From Myxococcales bacterium (GTDB lineage: Bacteria; Myxococcota_A; UBA9042; GCA-2863065): a stretch of DNA of 33,146 bases. The position numbers and the translations under genes were made by a program. The stretch lies in contig JADMJS010000505.1 in NCBI GenBank assembly GCA_018780435.1, positions 1 through 33,146 on the forward strand. The letters are read 5' to 3'. The stretch's first letter is position 1. Every line of letters begins with the position of its first letter. This document shows, piece by piece, positions 31,476 through 33,146 of this stretch. The notes under the pieces are model-generated. The model had not been told where the DNA came from, made no database searches, and saw nothing but the letters and a program-made list of their open reading frames with translations.

Positions 31476-31874
31476 TCAGGGCTTCAGCGCGGCGCGCATC
31501 TGAAAGGAAACGAAGTAGGTCGTGGCGGCCACGTTCTCGTAGACCCAGCGCCAGCGAACGTAGCGCTGAAGACGCTGCGCCTGGCTGAAGGGCATGGTCG
31601 CCGAGAGGACCAGCTCTTGCGGGCTCGACGACGGCAGGAAGTTCTGCGCCACGGTCCACGGGCCCTCACGTGTCATCGCGGTCTCCGCCACGAGGAAGGA
31701 GCCCCCGGTGCCGAAGGACGCGTCACCGCCGTAGATCTGGGCATTCACGAAGCAGAAGTTGTTCTCCCCACGGTCGAGCCAACGGCTCTCGTGGAGGATG
31801 ATCTCGGCGAAGGAGCCTCCGATCCCGAGGGCCTGGAGGGTAACGGGGTCTTGAAGAGTGAAATAGGCTGGCAT
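31476..31874 (-). CDS. Single-module REGPWT/RYVRWR protein
   Basis: The 132-residue protein is essentially one copy of the module that is doubled in the next gene: FLVAETAMTREGPWTVAQ followed by RLQRYVRWRWVYENVAATTY. The N-terminus (MPAYFTLQDPVTLQALGIGG) is distinct and non-secretory. The start is ATG 31874 with a clear AGGAGAG site; the longer open frame to 32237 is rejected because it is Arg-rich and overlaps another gene. Probably a beta-sandwich subunit that partners the double-module protein; function unknown. Confidence 0.8.
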   Translation of the reverse strand: MPAYFTLQDPVTLQALGIGGSFAEIILHESRWLDRGENNFCFVNAQIYGGDASFGTGGSFLVAETAMTREGPWTVAQNFLPSSSPQELVLSATMPFSQAQRLQRYVRWRWVYENVAATTYFVSFQMRAALKP

Positions 31875-31920
31875 GCGTCTCTCCTGACGTCGCGTTCGTC
31901 GGTGGCGAAGGTAAAGGTCT

Positions 31921-32340
31921 CTACGTGGCCGATGTGGCCGATCCGGGATGGCGGAAGGGCGATTGAACGACGTGTTCGTTCCAGGCGAGGCCGCTGACGG
32001 GATCCGCTTCGTCGCTTGGAGGCCTCTCCCATGTCGCCAAGTCGATCCAGTCCGGTGCGGGAAGATTTTGCAGCTCCACCATTTCCGCGGCCTGCGTGCC
32101 CGCTGCCTTCCGGAGCACGGCCCATCGCCGTCGGGCTGCCGACCGGGAACAAGAAACGACTCGGAGCGGCCGATAGCCTCGACGCAAGGGGACCTTTGTT
32201 TTGATGCGAGTGGGGATTGCCACCACAATGGGGTCATTCGATTGGCCCTCGCACCCGTTCTGCGAGCCGCTGTGTTCGAGCAACGTTCCGCAAACAGTGC
32301 GCCACTTCATGAACGGAATGCCTAGCCAGTTCGGTTTCAT
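31921..32340 (-). CDS. Hypothetical protein, 139 residues
   Basis: The start ATG 32340 has an excellent GGAGG 8 nt upstream. An alternative in-frame ATG at 32388 would overlap the upstream ORF stop (TAATG) and give 155 residues. The middle is Arg-rich (RRGYRPLRVVSCSRSAARRR) and the C-terminal half contains LPAPDWIDLATWERPPSDE. No signal peptide, membrane segment or family is recognised. It sits 46 bases before the single-module gene on the same strand, so it is likely part of the array. Confidence 0.52.
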   Translation of the reverse strand: MKPNWLGIPFMKWRTVCGTLLEHSGSQNGCEGQSNDPIVVAIPTRIKTKVPLRRGYRPLRVVSCSRSAARRRWAVLRKAAGTQAAEMVELQNLPAPDWIDLATWERPPSDEADPVSGLAWNEHVVQSPFRHPGSATSAT

Positions 32341-32387
32341 CGACTCGTCCTCCGAACGACCACTAACCATTGACCAAACCACCCTCA

Positions 32388-32693
32388 TTAGGCAACCCAC
32401 CACGCGCAGTCGGGCGCGACTCTCATGTTCCATGAAGGTCGACGAGCGTGCACCGACGGAGATGGCCTCACGTGACGCTCTGACGAAGACCCATTGAGGC
32501 TGAAGAAGACAGCGATTCGGTCAATCGCGCCGATGTGCAGCCAATCCAATGAACCGATCGAAAGACGCGACGCGGTCACATGGTCAAGCGAGACCGAAGG
32601 GCTGGAGTACCGCGCTCCCCTCGCAACACGAAGAAAGTGGCGTGTCGGAATCGGCTCGACCTTCAACCAGCCGCCGTAGACGCATCGCTTCAT
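32388..32693 (-). CDS. Hypothetical 101-residue protein, possible relic of the beta-sandwich module
   Basis: The ORF has GGAG about 9 nt before ATG 32693, and its TAA overlaps an ATG of the next frame (TAATG). Residues near 48-60 (GSLDWLHIGAIDRIAVFF) resemble GSDDWIYVGDVPAVSVRV in the double-module protein. The rest does not continue the similarity and the end is Trp/Arg-rich. It may be the first gene of the array, or a decayed, frameshifted module copy. Confidence 0.4.
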   Translation of the reverse strand: MKRCVYGGWLKVEPIPTRHFLRVARGARYSSPSVSLDHVTASRLSIGSLDWLHIGAIDRIAVFFSLNGSSSERHVRPSPSVHARRPSWNMRVAPDCAWWVA

Positions 32694-32720
32694 CCTGTCG
32701 CGCTCCTCGACCAGTCAAAA

Positions 32721-32783
32721 GGACAGGCTCCGCGGCGGACAGGCTCCGCAGCGGACAGGCTCCGCAGCGGACAAGCTCCTTGG
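32721..32783 (+). repeat. 16-bp tandem repeat, about four copies
   Basis: GGACAGGCTCCGCGGC is followed by two copies of GGACAGGCTCCGCAGC and a degraded fourth (GGACAAGCTCCTTGG). Successive units form small palindromes (TCCGC-A-GCGGA). The 16-bp period is not a multiple of three, so it argues against coding here. A variant, AGCGTAGCGGAGGC, lies just downstream. Confidence 0.88.
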
Positions 32784-32990
32784 TACAACGGAAGGAAGCG
32801 TAGCGGAGGCATGACGAGTAGTAAAGCGTCGACCGACAACAATCGACGTCGGAGCGTCATTTTCCTGAAGCACCCGAGTAGGGTATCGGTGCCGTAGGAC
32901 TCCATTCGAACTCAGTACCACGTTCATCGTCCAGATTGCGGTGTTCTGTTGTTCCGGTGAAACGTCAGGACAGCACCAGCACTCTGCGGA

Positions 32991-33016
32991 CCCGTGCTCC
33001 TGAACCGGTTCACGGG
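32991..33016. other. Nested inverted repeat with 12-bp perfect palindrome
   Basis: TGAACCGGTTCA (33001-33012) is a perfect palindrome. CCCGTG (32991-32996) and CACGGG (33011-33016) form an outer inverted repeat partly overlapping it. It lies 40 bases before the tamB-repeat junction and about 300 bases upstream of the array's first ORF. It could be an operator or a recombination-site relic, or chance in high-GC DNA. Confidence 0.3.
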
Positions 33017-33055
33017 ACGACACCGCCGATCGGCCTCTGGACCTTCGGATCGACG

Positions 33056-33146
33056 AAGACCGGTGGCCGAGACATCCGCCCGATCGGACCGCCCGACACC
33101 GTCGTCTTCGTCGATGGGCTCCCCGTCCCCGTTCGCCTCCAACGAA
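33056..33146 (+). pseudogene. Duplicated internal fragment of tamB (continues past window)
   Basis: This stretch repeats bases 16416-16506 (TamB residues about 1621-1651) with one difference, T16451 versus G33091, a synonymous Pro codon change. It lacks the first 1620 codons of tamB. The reading frame is kept and is open upstream to 32882, with a possible GTG at 32957 but no ribosome site, so a short chimeric ORF is conceivable; a truncated relic is more likely. The fragment runs off the window, so its full length is unknown. Confidence 0.8.

Larger units (their letters stand above)
32694..33055. other. Gene-poor spacer between the array and the tamB fragment
   Basis: I see no convincing gene here. 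It holds a 16-bp tandem repeat (32721-32783) and a nested inverted repeat around TGAACCGGTTCA (32991-33016). It should also contain the promoter of the minus-strand array, though no clear -35/-10 pair could be chosen. A plus-strand frame is open from 32882 to the window end and runs in frame into the tamB fragment. Confidence 0.5.

Noticed and set aside
17303..32693. Ordinary complete prophage
   Set aside because: There is no integrase, terminase, capsid, portal, tail tube or lysis gene; only tailspike-like and binding proteins are present, along with lipoproteins.
32721..32783. CRISPR array
   Set aside because: The 16-bp units are contiguous without spacers and no cas gene is present.
32690..32905. 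71-codon minus-strand frame whose TGA overlaps the ATG at 32693
   Set aside because: The ATGA overlap is suggestive, but there is no ribosome site and it is built largely from the 16-bp tandem repeat.

Overview
The window is high-GC DNA with long proteins, aspartate-rich lipoproteins, a Ser/Thr-kinase-like/TPR protein and Cys-rich linkers of the CDDGxxCTxDxC type. Together these suggest a Gram-negative (diderm) bacterium of the Myxococcota / former Deltaproteobacteria. This is an inference from gene style; there is no rRNA to confirm it.

Left part (1-17306), housekeeping and envelope genes. On the minus strand, a vgrG-type type VI secretion spike gene is followed downstream by a partial MORN/YwqK-repeat gene, and a separate gene encodes a GH13 alpha-amylase-type lipoprotein. 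On the plus strand come ribulose-phosphate 3-epimerase (rpe), a tRNA-Pro(CGG), a very strong terminator hairpin, and a tight three-gene operon. That operon encodes a membrane protein with a predicted pseudokinase domain and TPRs, an Omp85/TamA-like barrel with a lipoprotein-like N-terminus, and a 1916-residue TamB protein. TamA/TamB-type pairs serve outer-membrane assembly or lipid transport between the membranes.

Right part (17303-about 32700), a minus-strand array of about 14 genes that meets tamB tail-to-tail with a 4-nt overlap. It encodes six right-handed beta-helix proteins without signal peptides, two paralogous Cys-rich lipoproteins with a formylglycine-generating-enzyme-like (C-type-lectin-fold) domain, a CCxxC protein, two proteins built from a repeated REGPWT...RYVRWR beta-sandwich-like module, and several tiny genes. 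Many of the junctions are stop/start overlaps (ATGA, GTGA, TGATG, TAATG), so this looks like one co-translated unit. Beta-helix domains followed by carbohydrate-binding-like domains ending in a phage-type QLExGxEPTDY motif suggest tailspike- or adhesin-like surface-binding proteins. No phage capsid, tail, integrase or export genes lie in the window, so the system is undescribed as far as I can tell and its function is open.

Right edge (33056-33146): a 91-base stretch repeats bases 16416-16506 of tamB in the same orientation with one synonymous difference. The array therefore sits between direct repeats of tamB sequence 16,640 bases apart. That is the strongest structural hint that the array is an inserted or duplicated cassette, though an assembly artefact must be excluded.
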